Shown in pieces: positions 26,749-36,993 of a DNA stretch of 50,558 bases. The notes under the pieces were generated by a model. It was not told where the DNA came from, ran no database searches, and saw only the letters and a list, made by a program, of their open reading frames with translations. The position numbers and the translations under genes were made by a program. This DNA comes from Pseudomonadota bacterium (GTDB lineage: Bacteria; Pseudomonadota; Alphaproteobacteria; Rhodospirillales; Magnetospirillaceae): positions 1 through 50,558 of the forward strand of contig JAJXWP010000033.1 of the NCBI GenBank assembly GCA_021781575.1. The letters are read 5' to 3'. How positions within the stretch are numbered: position 1 is the stretch's first letter; the number at the start of each line of letters is the position of its first letter.

Positions 26749-28653
26749 ATGGGCCTCCTCGAATACCTTGAACTGGAAGAGCAGGTCGGCCGTCGCTGGC
26801 ATCGATGGATCACCCGCGGCACCGACAGCTATGCCCGGCATCCCGAGGCGGCGATCGCGTTGGAGGGCCTGCAGCCGGCGCTGGCGGTATTCTTTCGCGG
26901 CCTCGGCGGCGACACCGGCGTGCAGATCGCCGGCACCGCGGCGCGCCGCTCGACCCATCGGCTGAGCTGGCGGCAGAAGCTGGGTATGGACGAGGAACGG
27001 CTCGACCGGCCCAGCCTTGACGAGACCACCCTGTACCTGCCGCCGTCGATCGACGTGTTCCCTTCGGCTGAATTGAACCGGCGCCTTTATTTCTGGCTGG
27101 CCGCCTTCTTCACCGCCATGCGCGACCTCGGCCCGGTGGAGGGCGCCGATCCGCTGGTGCGGGACATTGCCTTCCTGCGCCGGGTGCGCGCTGCGACGGC
27201 ACGGGTTCTCAATGATTTCCCCGGACTTCGCGCCCATCATGCCGCGCTTTGCCAGGCGGTGCTGGCGATCCGCCCCATGCGCCGTTTGCCGCCTCGGGAA
27301 GCGGCGATGGAAGCGGCGGTACGCGGCATTCTCGGCGACCCGGCGGGCGGCGAGATACCGGCCGGCACCGACCCGGCGGGCTACAAGCCGTTCCTCCCCG
27401 TCCCGCTGTGGGGCGAGGTGACGGCCGCCGCCCCGCAGTCGCCCCGCCGGCCCGAAGACGATGACGAGGATCGGAACGAAGGCGGCGCCGAGGAAGAGGA
27501 CGGGCAGAAGAAGCGCCATGGCCAGCGCCGCCAACAGGACCAGGCCGAGCGAGAAGACTCGTTGATCCTCAACCGCTTCGAAAAGATCCTGTCGCTGGCC
27601 GAGATGATCAACATCAACCGCAGCGTCGAGGACGACGACGAGGAGAATGCCCGCAAGGCCGCCGACGACCTGGATGAGATCGCCGTCAGCCGCTTCAAGC
27701 GCAAGCCGGCGGTCAAGCTTAAATTCGATCTCGACCTGCCCCCCGACGCGGTGCCGGACAGCGCCCTGACCGGCACGCATCTTTACCCCGAATGGGATTA
27801 TCGCCGGCGCGCCTATCACAAGGCTCATTGCCGGGTGGTCACCGCGCCGGCCGAGGAAGAAGGCGAATCGTGGTGCCCCGACGATGCGGCGCGGCGTCGC
27901 ATTCGCCGGGTGCGCCGCCAGTTCGAGGCGCTCCGGCCGCGACAGACGCTGCTGCGCCGCCAGGCCGACGGCGACGACCTGGACCTCGAGGCGGTGGTGC
28001 GGGCACGCTGCGATTTGATGGCCAACGGCGTGGGCTCGGACCGGGTGTTCACCCAGTTCCGCCCGACAGCCCGCGACCTGTCGGTGGCGTTATTGATGGA
28101 TGTCTCGTTGTCCACCGATGCCTGGGTGCAGAACCGCCGTATCCTCGACGTCGAGAAAGAGGCGCTGACCACCCTTTGCCACGGCCTCAAGGCCTGCGAC
28201 GACGAGCATGCGGTGTTCACCTTCACCTCGCGCCGGCGCGATCTGGTGAAGGTGTCGACGGTCAAGGATTTCGACGAACCGTTCGGCGAGACGACGGTAC
28301 GCCGCATCAGCGCCTTGAAACCGGGATATTACACCCGCATCGGCGCGGCCATCCGCCATGTCGCCAAGGCCCTGAACCAACGGCCGCACCGCCATCGCCT
28401 GCTGCTCGTGCTGACCGACGGCAAGCCCAACGATGTCGACCACTACGAAGGCCGCTACGGCATCGAGGACAGCCGCAAGGCGGTGCAGGAGGCCAGACGG
28501 GCCGGCCTGGCGGTGTTCGGGGTGACCATCGACCGCAAGGCGCAGGATTATTTCCCCATGCTGTTCGGCCGCGGCAGCTATGCCATCGTCGGCGATATCA
28601 ACCGCCTGTCGGCAGCCCTTCCCAAAATTTACAGACAATTGGTGGCGCGATGA
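26749..28653 (+). CDS. norD: NorD, von Willebrand A-domain protein for NO reductase activation
   Basis: 634 residues. A long acidic/charged middle (about 225-310) precedes a C-terminal VWA domain (about 440-630) with the MIDAS motif DVSLS (451-455), then TDGKPNDVDHYEGRYG. NorD partners the NorQ ATPase; together they load the non-haem iron of NorB. Its last bases overlap the norE start (ATGA at 28650-28653). The distance from norQ is unusual, because a palindromic repeat separates them. Confidence 0.93.
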   Translation: MGLLEYLELEEQVGRRWHRWITRGTDSYARHPEAAIALEGLQPALAVFFRGLGGDTGVQIAGTAARRSTHRLSWRQKLGMDEERLDRPSLDETTLYLPPSIDVFPSAELNRRLYFWLAAFFTAMRDLGPVEGADPLVRDIAFLRRVRAATARVLNDFPGLRAHHAALCQAVLAIRPMRRLPPREAAMEAAVRGILGDPAGGEIPAGTDPAGYKPFLPVPLWGEVTAAAPQSPRRPEDDDEDRNEGGAEEEDGQKKRHGQRRQQDQAEREDSLILNRFEKILSLAEMININRSVEDDDEENARKAADDLDEIAVSRFKRKPAVKLKFDLDLPPDAVPDSALTGTHLYPEWDYRRRAYHKAHCRVVTAPAEEEGESWCPDDAARRRIRRVRRQFEALRPRQTLLRRQADGDDLDLEAVVRARCDLMANGVGSDRVFTQFRPTARDLSVALLMDVSLSTDAWVQNRRILDVEKEALTTLCHGLKACDDEHAVFTFTSRRRDLVKVSTVKDFDEPFGETTVRRISALKPGYYTRIGAAIRHVAKALNQRPHRHRLLLVLTDGKPNDVDHYEGRYGIEDSRKAVQEARRAGLAVFGVTIDRKAQDYFPMLFGRGSYAIVGDINRLSAALPKIYRQLVAR

Positions 28654-29324
28654 CGCGTTCGAGTGCTGTTGCTCTCCCCGACTGGGAGAGCCAGGGTGAG
28701 GGGGCGCAGGCCCCCATTACAGCCCCCTCACCCATCTCCTCTCCAGCCGCCGAGGGGGGCGGTCAAGCGGAGCCGGCCGCCGACTGGGGCGCCCTGTCCG
28801 AGTTGCCCGGCAACCCCATGATGTGGGTGCTGATTCTCTCAGAACTGGTGGTGTTCGGCGCCTTTTTCGCCGCCTTCGCCGTCGCCCGGGCGTTGCACCC
28901 GGCGGAGTTCAACGCCAGCCAGGCCCATCTCGACCGCCTGGCCGGCGGCATCAACACGATGGTGCTGCTGACCAGCGGCCTGGCCGCCGCCCTGGCGGTC
29001 AAGGCGCGGTCGCAAGGGCGGGTGACCCTCTGCCGGCTATGGCTGGCCGGCGCCGGGGTCGGCGGGCTCGTCTTCATGGGGGTGAAGCTGGCGGAATACG
29101 CCGACAAGGCGGCGCAAGGCATCGGCATGGAGACCGACACCTTCTTCACCCTGTTCTTCCTGATGACCGGCTTCCATCTGCTGCATGTGGCGCTGGGCCT
29201 GATCATTCTCGGCATCGTCGCCTGGCGCTGCAGCCTGGAGAACGTGGAAACCGGAACCGCCTTCTGGCACATGGTGGACCTGATCTGGGTCCTGCTCTAT
29301 CCGCTGGTGTATCTGATCCGATGA
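28650..29324 (+). CDS. norE: NorE, cytochrome c oxidase subunit III-like protein
   Basis: 224 residues with five membrane helices. The conserved part begins near residue 49 (LPGNPMMWVLILSELVVFG) and ends with the subunit III signature (GFHLLHVALG, VETGTAFWHMVDLIWVLLYPLVYLI). NorE supports full NO reductase activity in Paracoccus-type clusters. The first ~45 residues are low-complexity and encoded by a palindromic repeat, so translation may really begin elsewhere. It overlaps norD and norF by 4 bp each. Confidence 0.9.
   Translation: MTRSSAVALPDWESQGEGAQAPITAPSPISSPAAEGGGQAEPAADWGALSELPGNPMMWVLILSELVVFGAFFAAFAVARALHPAEFNASQAHLDRLAGGINTMVLLTSGLAAALAVKARSQGRVTLCRLWLAGAGVGGLVFMGVKLAEYADKAAQGIGMETDTFFTLFFLMTGFHLLHVALGLIILGIVAWRCSLENVETGTAFWHMVDLIWVLLYPLVYLIR
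28672..28733. repeat. REP-like palindromic repeat inside norE
   Basis: CTCTCCC-N5-GGGAGAG (28672-28690) is followed by GGGTGAGGGGGC (28694-28705) perfectly inverted at 28722-28733. The same two-stem design occurs at 40325-40416. Here the repeat lies within coding sequence and supplies codons 8-28 of norE. Confidence 0.8.
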
Positions 29325-29605
29325 CGACGCAAGTTCGACTTCTCGCCGCCTGGGCGACCCTCATGGCCCTGACCGGCCTGTCCCTGACCGCCTCCGAAGC
29401 CGCCACGGCGGGGGCGGTCCGCCCCCTGGGACTGTTGCCGGTCACCCTGGTGCTCGGCGCCGGCTTCTTCAAGGCCGTGCAGATCCTATGGACCTATCTC
29501 GGACTGGGCCGCTCGACGCTGGCCTGGAAGAGCACCTTCGTCGCCTTCCTGACGGTGATCTGCCTGGTGATCTTTTCCGCCTACGCGGTCGCCCTGGCGC
29601 GCTAA
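29321..29605 (+). CDS. norF: NorF-like small membrane protein (COX4 superfamily)
   Basis: 94 residues with three predicted membrane helices (about 7-25, 36-58, 70-92), as in NorF/prokaryotic cytochrome oxidase subunit IV. The ATG overlaps the norE stop (ATGA). In Paracoccus, norEF follow norCBQD and affect NO reductase assembly or activity. It is the last gene of the operon and is convergent, by 9 bp, with the kinase gene on the other strand. Confidence 0.8.
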   Translation: MTTQVRLLAAWATLMALTGLSLTASEAATAGAVRPLGLLPVTLVLGAGFFKAVQILWTYLGLGRSTLAWKSTFVAFLTVICLVIFSAYAVALAR

Positions 29606-29614
29606 CCGACAGAA

Positions 29615-30475
29615 TCAGGCTGCACGACAGGCACGGGCCTCGGCCATCGGCACTTCGACGCAGAAAATGGACCCTTTGCCGACATTCGAACGCACGGCGA
29701 TCCGATGGCCGAGCAGGTCGCAAAGGCGGCGCACGATGGCCAAGCCGAGGCCCAGGCCCTGACCCTCATGACGGTGGCTGGACGTCACCTGGGTGAATTC
29801 CTCGAAAATTTCGTTCAGCCGTTCGGGCGGAATGCCGACCCCGGTATCGCGCACCTCGATCGACAGCCGTGATCCGCGGTGCCGGCAACCGACGAGAATC
29901 CGGCCCTCGGAGGTATAGCGCACGGCGTTGGCCACCAGGTTCTGCAGCACCCGGGCCAGAAGGGCGGGATCACTGTTCACACGGGCTGAAGACGGCATCA
30001 CGGTAAGGCGGAGGCCCTTGTGTTCGGCCATCGGCTCGAATTCCGCGGCGGCGCGGAGCAGCAGCTCGCTGATCAAGAAATTCTGCGCCCGCGGCACCAC
30101 CACGCCGGCTTCCAGCTTGGACATGTCGAGCAGGGAGTCGAGCAGCGATTTCAGGCTTTCGAGCGAGCGGTCGAGATCGGCCAGCACCTTGCGGCTCTTC
30201 TCGTCGCTCAGACGGTACGACAAGGCCTGGCTGAAATAGAACATCGCCTGCACCGGCTGGCGCAGATCATGGCTGGCGACGGCGAGAAATTTCGACTTGG
30301 CGAGATTGGCCCGCTCGGCATCTTGCCTGGCCTGTCGCAACTTCTGTTCTTCCCCCGCCCGCCGCTTGATTTCATCGCGCAACGCCTCGTTAACCTGCTC
30401 CAAATGCGTGATGCGTTCACGCTGGTGCCGTTGCGAGACAAGAAGCTGACGCCAGAATTCGATCACTGCGGGCAT
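29615..30475 (-). CDS. Soluble histidine kinase of the SHDLRQP (NahK-like) class
   Basis: 286 residues from ATG 30475 with AGGAGG directly upstream; an ATG at 30538 is less likely. A coiled coil (about 15-62) leads to the HisKA box ASHDLRQPVQAMFYFSQAL (His69), then HATPase motifs NLVANAVRYT, VRDTGVGIP and GQGLGLGLAIVRRL. There are no membrane helices, PAS or receiver domain. This HisKA subtype occurs in kinases that work with separate sensors such as NosP, but no such sensor gene is seen here. Convergence with the nor operon makes a link to NO signalling possible but unproven. Confidence 0.8.
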   Translation of the reverse strand: MPAVIEFWRQLLVSQRHQRERITHLEQVNEALRDEIKRRAGEEQKLRQARQDAERANLAKSKFLAVASHDLRQPVQAMFYFSQALSYRLSDEKSRKVLADLDRSLESLKSLLDSLLDMSKLEAGVVVPRAQNFLISELLLRAAAEFEPMAEHKGLRLTVMPSSARVNSDPALLARVLQNLVANAVRYTSEGRILVGCRHRGSRLSIEVRDTGVGIPPERLNEIFEEFTQVTSSHRHEGQGLGLGLAIVRRLCDLLGHRIAVRSNVGKGSIFCVEVPMAEARACRAA

Positions 30476-30835
30476 TCGTCCTCCTCGTGATGAAAATCCG
30501 GCGGATAGTGCCCGCACCATTCGCCGGAAGGTCATCACAAACCAACCATTTGGTAGACCGATTCGTCGGATCGGACCACCGGCGCGGGCAATGCGATCTG
30601 CAGCTTTGGCATAGCCATATGGTGCGTTCCCACCTTTCGGGGAAGATACCGTATCTCGCCCTTAAGGAGTAGGTGCGGCGGAATTATCCAGCATAGTCAT
30701 GCAACCTATATTTTATAGTGTTCGGGTGTCCGTCGCCATCCGCCGCAGACGCCTGGCCCCCAGCGCCAGCACAAGGCGGCCCACCAACAGGTTGAATTTA
30801 TTGGATTGTGGCCAGCACCCCATGGAGGAGACCCG
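30476..30835. other. Gene-free gap between divergent kinase and arginine decarboxylase genes
   Basis: I found no convincing coding region, RNA gene or strong promoter. An AT-rich stretch at 30705-30720 (TATATTTTATAGTG) may include a -10 box for the decarboxylase gene. A 61-codon open stretch at 30487-30672 has no family resemblance and no good ribosome site. Confidence 0.4.
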
Positions 30836-31387
30836 ATGTTTCCCACCCCAACGCGCGTCTTTCTGACCAAAGGCGTCGGAATCCACCGCCATGCCCTGAC
30901 CGCCTTCGAGTTCGCCCTGCGCGACGCCGACATCGAGCAACAGAACCTGGTGTTCGTCTCGTCGATCCTGCCGCCCCGTTGCGAACTGATCGGCCATGCC
31001 TCGGGAGTCGAACTCCTCAAGCCGGGCGATCTAACCTTCTGCGTCATGGCGCGGGCTGAGACCGACGAGCCGGGCCGTCACGTCCACGCCAGTATCGGGC
31101 TCGCCCGGCCGGCCGACCCCGGCATGTACGGCTACATCTCGGAACATCATGGATTCGGCATGAATGCCACGGCCAGCGGCGAATATGCCGAGGACCTGGC
31201 GGCCACCATGCTGGCCTCGACGCTGGGCCTCGACTTCGATCCAGAGGCCGCGTGGAACGAACGCAAGCAGATCTACGAGCATAGCCAGGTGATCATCGAC
31301 AGCATGTCGATCACCGCCTCGGCCGAATGCGCGGCTGATGGCCGCTGGACCTGCGCCGTCGCCGCCGCCGTATTCCTGTTCTCGTGA
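30836..31387 (+). CDS. Pyruvoyl-dependent arginine decarboxylase
   Basis: 183 residues from ATG 30836 (GGAGGAG upstream). It has the family pattern of an N-terminal beta subunit ending in VSSILPP, where cleavage between Ser42 and Ser43 would create the pyruvoyl group, and the alpha-subunit motifs GLARPADPGMYGYISEHHGFG and KQIYEHSQVIIDSMS. The enzyme makes agmatine from arginine, the first step of one putrescine route. The family is best known from archaea and Chlamydia but also occurs in bacteria. It stands alone between a kinase gene and parE. Confidence 0.9.
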   Translation: MFPTPTRVFLTKGVGIHRHALTAFEFALRDADIEQQNLVFVSSILPPRCELIGHASGVELLKPGDLTFCVMARAETDEPGRHVHASIGLARPADPGMYGYISEHHGFGMNATASGEYAEDLAATMLASTLGLDFDPEAAWNERKQIYEHSQVIIDSMSITASAECAADGRWTCAVAAAVFLFS

Positions 31388-31473
31388 AGCCCGAACTCAA
31401 CCGTCAAGATGTTGTGGCAAGCTGGGAATAGCACTACTGGATACGCTTGCCGCCCTCCGGAGGCCTCCCTATA

Positions 31474-33468
<1,995 letters not shown>

Positions 33469-33475
33469 AGCGATC

Positions 33476-34162
33476 ATGACCAGCCCAAGACGGCGCGTAT
33501 TGGTGGTCGAGGACGAACCGACCATCGCCGACATCCTGATGGACTACCTCCGGCAGTCCGGCTTCGATGCCGACCACAGTGGCGACGGCCGCCAGGCTCT
33601 CGAGGCGATTCGCGCCAACCCGCCTGATCTGGTGGTGCTCGACATCATGCTGCCGGGACTGGACGGCATGTCGGTATGCCGGGAGGTTCGCGGCTTCTCC
33701 GCCGTTCCGATCGTCATGGTGACCGCTCGGGTCGATGAAATCGACCGACTGCTGGGCCTGGACCTGGGTGCCGACGACTATGTGTGCAAGCCGTTCAGCC
33801 CGCGCGAGGTGGTGGCGCGGGTAACGGCGGTGCTGCGGCGGATCGGACGGGACCAGGGCGCTCGGTCCGCCGATCCCTGCCGGATCGAGGTCGACGAGGC
33901 CGGCCAACGCATCTCCATCGACGGCCAGCGCCTGGATTTGACGCCCACCGAATACCGGCTGCTCAGCCTGCTGGCGTCGCAGCCCGGCCGCATCTACGCA
34001 CGCGCACAAATTCTTGACCTCGCCTATCGCCACAACGAAGACGTGTCGGATCGGACCATCGACAGCCATATCAAGAATATCCGCAAGAAGATTGCCGCCG
34101 TATCGACCGACTGCGACCCGATCCACTCGGTCTACGGCGTCGGATACCGCTTCGAGACATGA
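33476..34162 (+). CDS. OmpR-family response regulator (BaeR-like)
   Basis: 228 residues. The receiver domain has the acidic pocket Glu12/Asp13, phospho-acceptor Asp56 (VVLDIMLPGLDG) and a conserved Lys in CKPFSP. The C-terminal winged helix (about 130-226) includes LTPTEYRLLSLL and SDRTIDSHIKNIRKKI. It starts 7 bp after parE and overlaps the kinase gene by 4 bp, so the two form a two-component pair. The closest look-alike is BaeR (envelope stress), but the target genes are unknown. Confidence 0.9.
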   Translation: MTSPRRRVLVVEDEPTIADILMDYLRQSGFDADHSGDGRQALEAIRANPPDLVVLDIMLPGLDGMSVCREVRGFSAVPIVMVTARVDEIDRLLGLDLGADDYVCKPFSPREVVARVTAVLRRIGRDQGARSADPCRIEVDEAGQRISIDGQRLDLTPTEYRLLSLLASQPGRIYARAQILDLAYRHNEDVSDRTIDSHIKNIRKKIAAVSTDCDPIHSVYGVGYRFET

Positions 34163-35442
34163 CCTCGGCGGAAGACCGCGTCGCCGCCGAATTGTTTGGC
34201 AGACTCCTCGCCAACAGCGCCATTCCAATTGCCGGAGTGGTGTTGGGCACCACCCTGATCGGCGCGACCTATTGGCCGAGCGTCAATCACCGGCTGCTGC
34301 TGGCCTGGATGGGATTGGTCTTCTGCGCGGCGGCATTGCGGGCATTGCTGACGCTGCGCATGCGCCGACAGGCCGAGAGCCACGGCATCGACCCGGCCGG
34401 CGCCGCCCGCTACGCATGGACCTTCGCCATCTCAGGCCTGGCATGGGGACTCGGCGGATTGCTGACCGCGAAAGCGGACCCAATGTCGATGGTGGTCACC
34501 GTAACCGGCTGCCAGGCCATGGTCATGGGCGCGGTATCGACCTTGAGCGCCTTCATGCCGGCGTTCCTCGCCTTCTCCGTTCCGGCGATGGTGCCGATGC
34601 TGACGGCGTTGGCGGCGCGGGGCGATGTGCCCGGCATCGTCCTGACCGTCTACAATGCCATCTTTTTCCTTCTGATGATCGGTATCGCCCTGAACTCGCA
34701 CCGGTCGTTGCGCCGGAGCCTGATCCTCGCCATCGAGAAGGAGCGCATGGAGTGCTCGCTGCGCCAGTGGATGGCCGATACCTCGCACGAACTCCGCACG
34801 CCGCTGACGGTCTTGCGGGCCCAGGTCGAAGCCGTCCAGGACGGCATCCACGCCGCCGACGCCAAGAGCCTGGGGGTTCTCCACCGCGAGGCGATGACGT
34901 TGACGCGACTGGTCGACGACCTGCATACCTTGGCCCGTTCCGACATCGGTCAATTGGAGTGCCGTCGCGATCCGGTCGATCTGCTCGATCTCCTCGACGA
35001 CATCGCCTCGGCATTCCGCGGCCGATACGCCGCCGCCGGGCTCGGCCTCGAATGGCAGAAGAACCCACCGGACATTCCGGCACTGGTGTCCGGCGACGCC
35101 AGCCGGCTGCAGCAGGTGCTTTCCAACCTTTTCGAGAACACCCTGCGCTACACCGACCCGGGCGGCCGCCTGCGCGTTCATGCCGTTGCCGGCGTCGGCA
35201 CCATCACCCTCCAGTTCGACGACACCGCTCCCGCCGTGCCACCGGCCGCGCTGCCCCGCCTGTTCGATCGCTTCTTCCGCGTCGACCCCTCGCGCAGCCG
35301 CGAGCGAGGGGGAACCGGCGTCGGCCTCGCCATATGTCGGAGCATCGTCGCAGCCCACGACGGCCAGATCACCGCCGAGCCATCGCCGCTGGGCGGCTTG
35401 CGCATCAGCATCGTTCTTCCCTGCCTCAGCCATACGGCCTAA
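34159..35442 (+). CDS. Membrane histidine kinase, partner of the preceding regulator
   Basis: 427 residues. The first 180 residues form about six membrane helices without a large periplasmic loop, so the signal is probably sensed within or near the membrane. The HisKA box is DTSHELRTPLTVL (His210) and the ATPase domain shows NLFENTLRYTDPGG and GGTGVGLAICRSIV, though the G1 box reads FDDTAPAVP instead of DTGxGI. That variation is also seen in the BaeS group. It overlaps the regulator gene by ATGA. Confidence 0.88.
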   Translation: MTSAEDRVAAELFGRLLANSAIPIAGVVLGTTLIGATYWPSVNHRLLLAWMGLVFCAAALRALLTLRMRRQAESHGIDPAGAARYAWTFAISGLAWGLGGLLTAKADPMSMVVTVTGCQAMVMGAVSTLSAFMPAFLAFSVPAMVPMLTALAARGDVPGIVLTVYNAIFFLLMIGIALNSHRSLRRSLILAIEKERMECSLRQWMADTSHELRTPLTVLRAQVEAVQDGIHAADAKSLGVLHREAMTLTRLVDDLHTLARSDIGQLECRRDPVDLLDLLDDIASAFRGRYAAAGLGLEWQKNPPDIPALVSGDASRLQQVLSNLFENTLRYTDPGGRLRVHAVAGVGTITLQFDDTAPAVPPAALPRLFDRFFRVDPSRSRERGGTGVGLAICRSIVAAHDGQITAEPSPLGGLRISIVLPCLSHTA

Positions 35443-35553
35443 GCCGATATTCATATTCGCTCCATAATTCGCTCATAGGTTATCGGCGAGCACAGGACCT
35501 TCGCGACCAAAAGGCGCGGAGGCGAAGCGGTTGTTGATTTGCGGAGGCGGAAT

Positions 35554-36069
35554 ATGGCCGCAATGCTGACCGGCGTGGAGCGAACCTTCGGCACCGATGA
35601 AATCATCGTCTCGAAGACCGACACCAGGGGCCGCATCATTTATGCCAACGATGTGTTCCAGAGGGTCGCCGACTACACCGAGCGCCAACTCCTGGGACAG
35701 CCGCACAATATCATCCGCCATCCCGATATGCCGCGTTGCGTCTTCAAGCTCCTGTGGGACACCATCGCCGCGGGCAAGGAAATCTTCGCCTATGTGAAGA
35801 ACCTGGCGCGAAACGGCGACCATTACTGGGTGCTCGCCCATGTCACCCCGACCTTCGATGCCGCCGGCACCATCGTCAGCTATCATTCCAGCCGGCGCTG
35901 CCCGCGGCGTGACGCGGTCGCCAAGGCGGAAGAGCTCTACCGGGAGCTTCTCGCCATCGAGAGCAGCCATGCCGACCGCATGGCCGGAATGGACGCCGCC
36001 TTTCGGGCGATGACCGGCAAGCTGCAGGCGGCGGGGGTGCCCTATGACGAATTCGTCTTCAGTCTCTAA
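35554..36069 (+). CDS. Single PAS-domain protein (Aer-type PAS)
   Basis: 171 residues from ATG 35554 (GGAGG seven bases upstream). Residues about 20-125 are a PAS domain of the Aer/chemoreceptor type: TDTRGRIIYANDVFQRVADY, QPHNIIRHPDMPRCVF, LARNGDHYWVLAHVTP. The C-terminal 45 residues are a charged helix. Such proteins often carry FAD or haem and sense redox or oxygen, and their genes are often followed by a chemoreceptor gene. Here the 3' end overlaps the remnant of one, so the protein may have lost its partner. Confidence 0.85.
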   Translation: MAAMLTGVERTFGTDEIIVSKTDTRGRIIYANDVFQRVADYTERQLLGQPHNIIRHPDMPRCVFKLLWDTIAAGKEIFAYVKNLARNGDHYWVLAHVTPTFDAAGTIVSYHSSRRCPRRDAVAKAEELYRELLAIESSHADRMAGMDAAFRAMTGKLQAAGVPYDEFVFSL

Positions 36070-36222
36070 GGCGCTGCTCGCCGGCGCATCGGCCGCCCTG
36101 CTGAGTCTCGCCGCGGCGGCACTGACTCTATGGAGCGGGCCGACGATCTGGCGCAGCGCACCGAGGGCATGAACGAGGGAATCGATACCTTCGTCACCCG
36201 TGTCTGCGCGGGCGGACGATAG
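36044..36222 (+). pseudogene. Remnant of a methyl-accepting chemotaxis protein gene
   Basis: An ATG at 36044, overlapping the PAS gene, opens a frame reading MTNSSSVSKALLAGASAALL and on into a hydrophobic Ala/Leu segment, as at a chemoreceptor N-terminus; it ends soon after a shift. In another frame 36121-36222 reads TDSMERADDLAQRTEGMNEG followed by IDTFVTRV and a stop, much like a chemoreceptor C-terminus. The central ~1.5 kb expected of such a gene is absent. A large internal deletion with a frameshift explains this best. Confidence 0.5.
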
Positions 36223-36276
36223 TGATCCTACAGGCGGACCGGCCGCAAACTCGCTGACCGATTCAGTGCACCGTAC

Positions 36277-36993
36277 CTATGCCTCATCCCACAGGAAGGT
36301 GGCGAAGGCCGACACCGGTTCGCGCTCGGTCGCCAGGCGGTTCTCCGGGGCTTCCGGGTCTTCATGGCCGATCGCCACACCGCAGGCGATCACTTGGCTG
36401 TCGGGAATGCCCAGTTCGGTGCGAATCAGCCGATTGTACCTGGTGAAGGCCTGCTGCGGGCAGCTGTGCAGGCCAAAACCGCGGGCCGCCAACAGGATGG
36501 ACATGAGGAAAGTGCCGGTGTCGTACCAGCTGCCCTGCTCCATCTGCCGGTCGATGGTAACGAACATCCCCACCGGCGCGCCGAAGAACAGGTAGTTGCG
36601 GCCCTGCTGACGCTTCATCGCCGCGGTGTCGCCTTTGGCGATGCCCACCAGGCCATAGAGGTCCTTGCCAAGCTTGCGCCGCCGCGACAGATAAGGTTCG
36701 GCCCACTGCCGCGGGTAATAGTGGTATTCCTCGGCATAGGCCGGGTCATCGGCCTCGTGCGCGGCGAGGATCTTTTCCGAAAGACGCCGCTTCGCCTCCC
36801 CGGCCACCACCCACACCTTCCATGGCTGAATGTTGCTGCCGCTGGGCGCCCGGCTGGCCAGGGCAAGGATCCCCTCGATGGTGCTGCGCGGAATTGGCGT
36901 CGGCAGGAAGGCGCGCACCGCCCGGCGCGTCGCCATCGCTTCGAAGACATCGCACTGGGCCGGCGGCAGGACGTCGTTGGTCAGGTGACTCAT
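36277..36993 (-). CDS. Nitroreductase-family flavoprotein
   Basis: 238 residues from ATG 36993, which overlaps the AraC gene stop by 4 bp. FMN-binding motifs include TRRAVRAFLPTPIP, ASRAPSGSNIQPWKVWVV and the C-terminal GVAIGHEDPEAPENRLATER. The middle has the residue pattern GTFLMSILLAARGFGLHSCPQ typical of the BluB/NfsA-like oxidoreductases that use NAD(P)H. Substrates could be nitroaromatics or quinones. It is co-transcribed with the AraC regulator. Confidence 0.85.
   Translation of the reverse strand: MSHLTNDVLPPAQCDVFEAMATRRAVRAFLPTPIPRSTIEGILALASRAPSGSNIQPWKVWVVAGEAKRRLSEKILAAHEADDPAYAEEYHYYPRQWAEPYLSRRRKLGKDLYGLVGIAKGDTAAMKRQQGRNYLFFGAPVGMFVTIDRQMEQGSWYDTGTFLMSILLAARGFGLHSCPQQAFTRYNRLIRTELGIPDSQVIACGVAIGHEDPEAPENRLATEREPVSAFATFLWDEA

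Noticed and set aside
35443-35487. Terminator after the BaeS-like kinase
   Set aside because: GCCGATA/TATCGGC can pair, but the loop is about 31 bases and no U tract follows.
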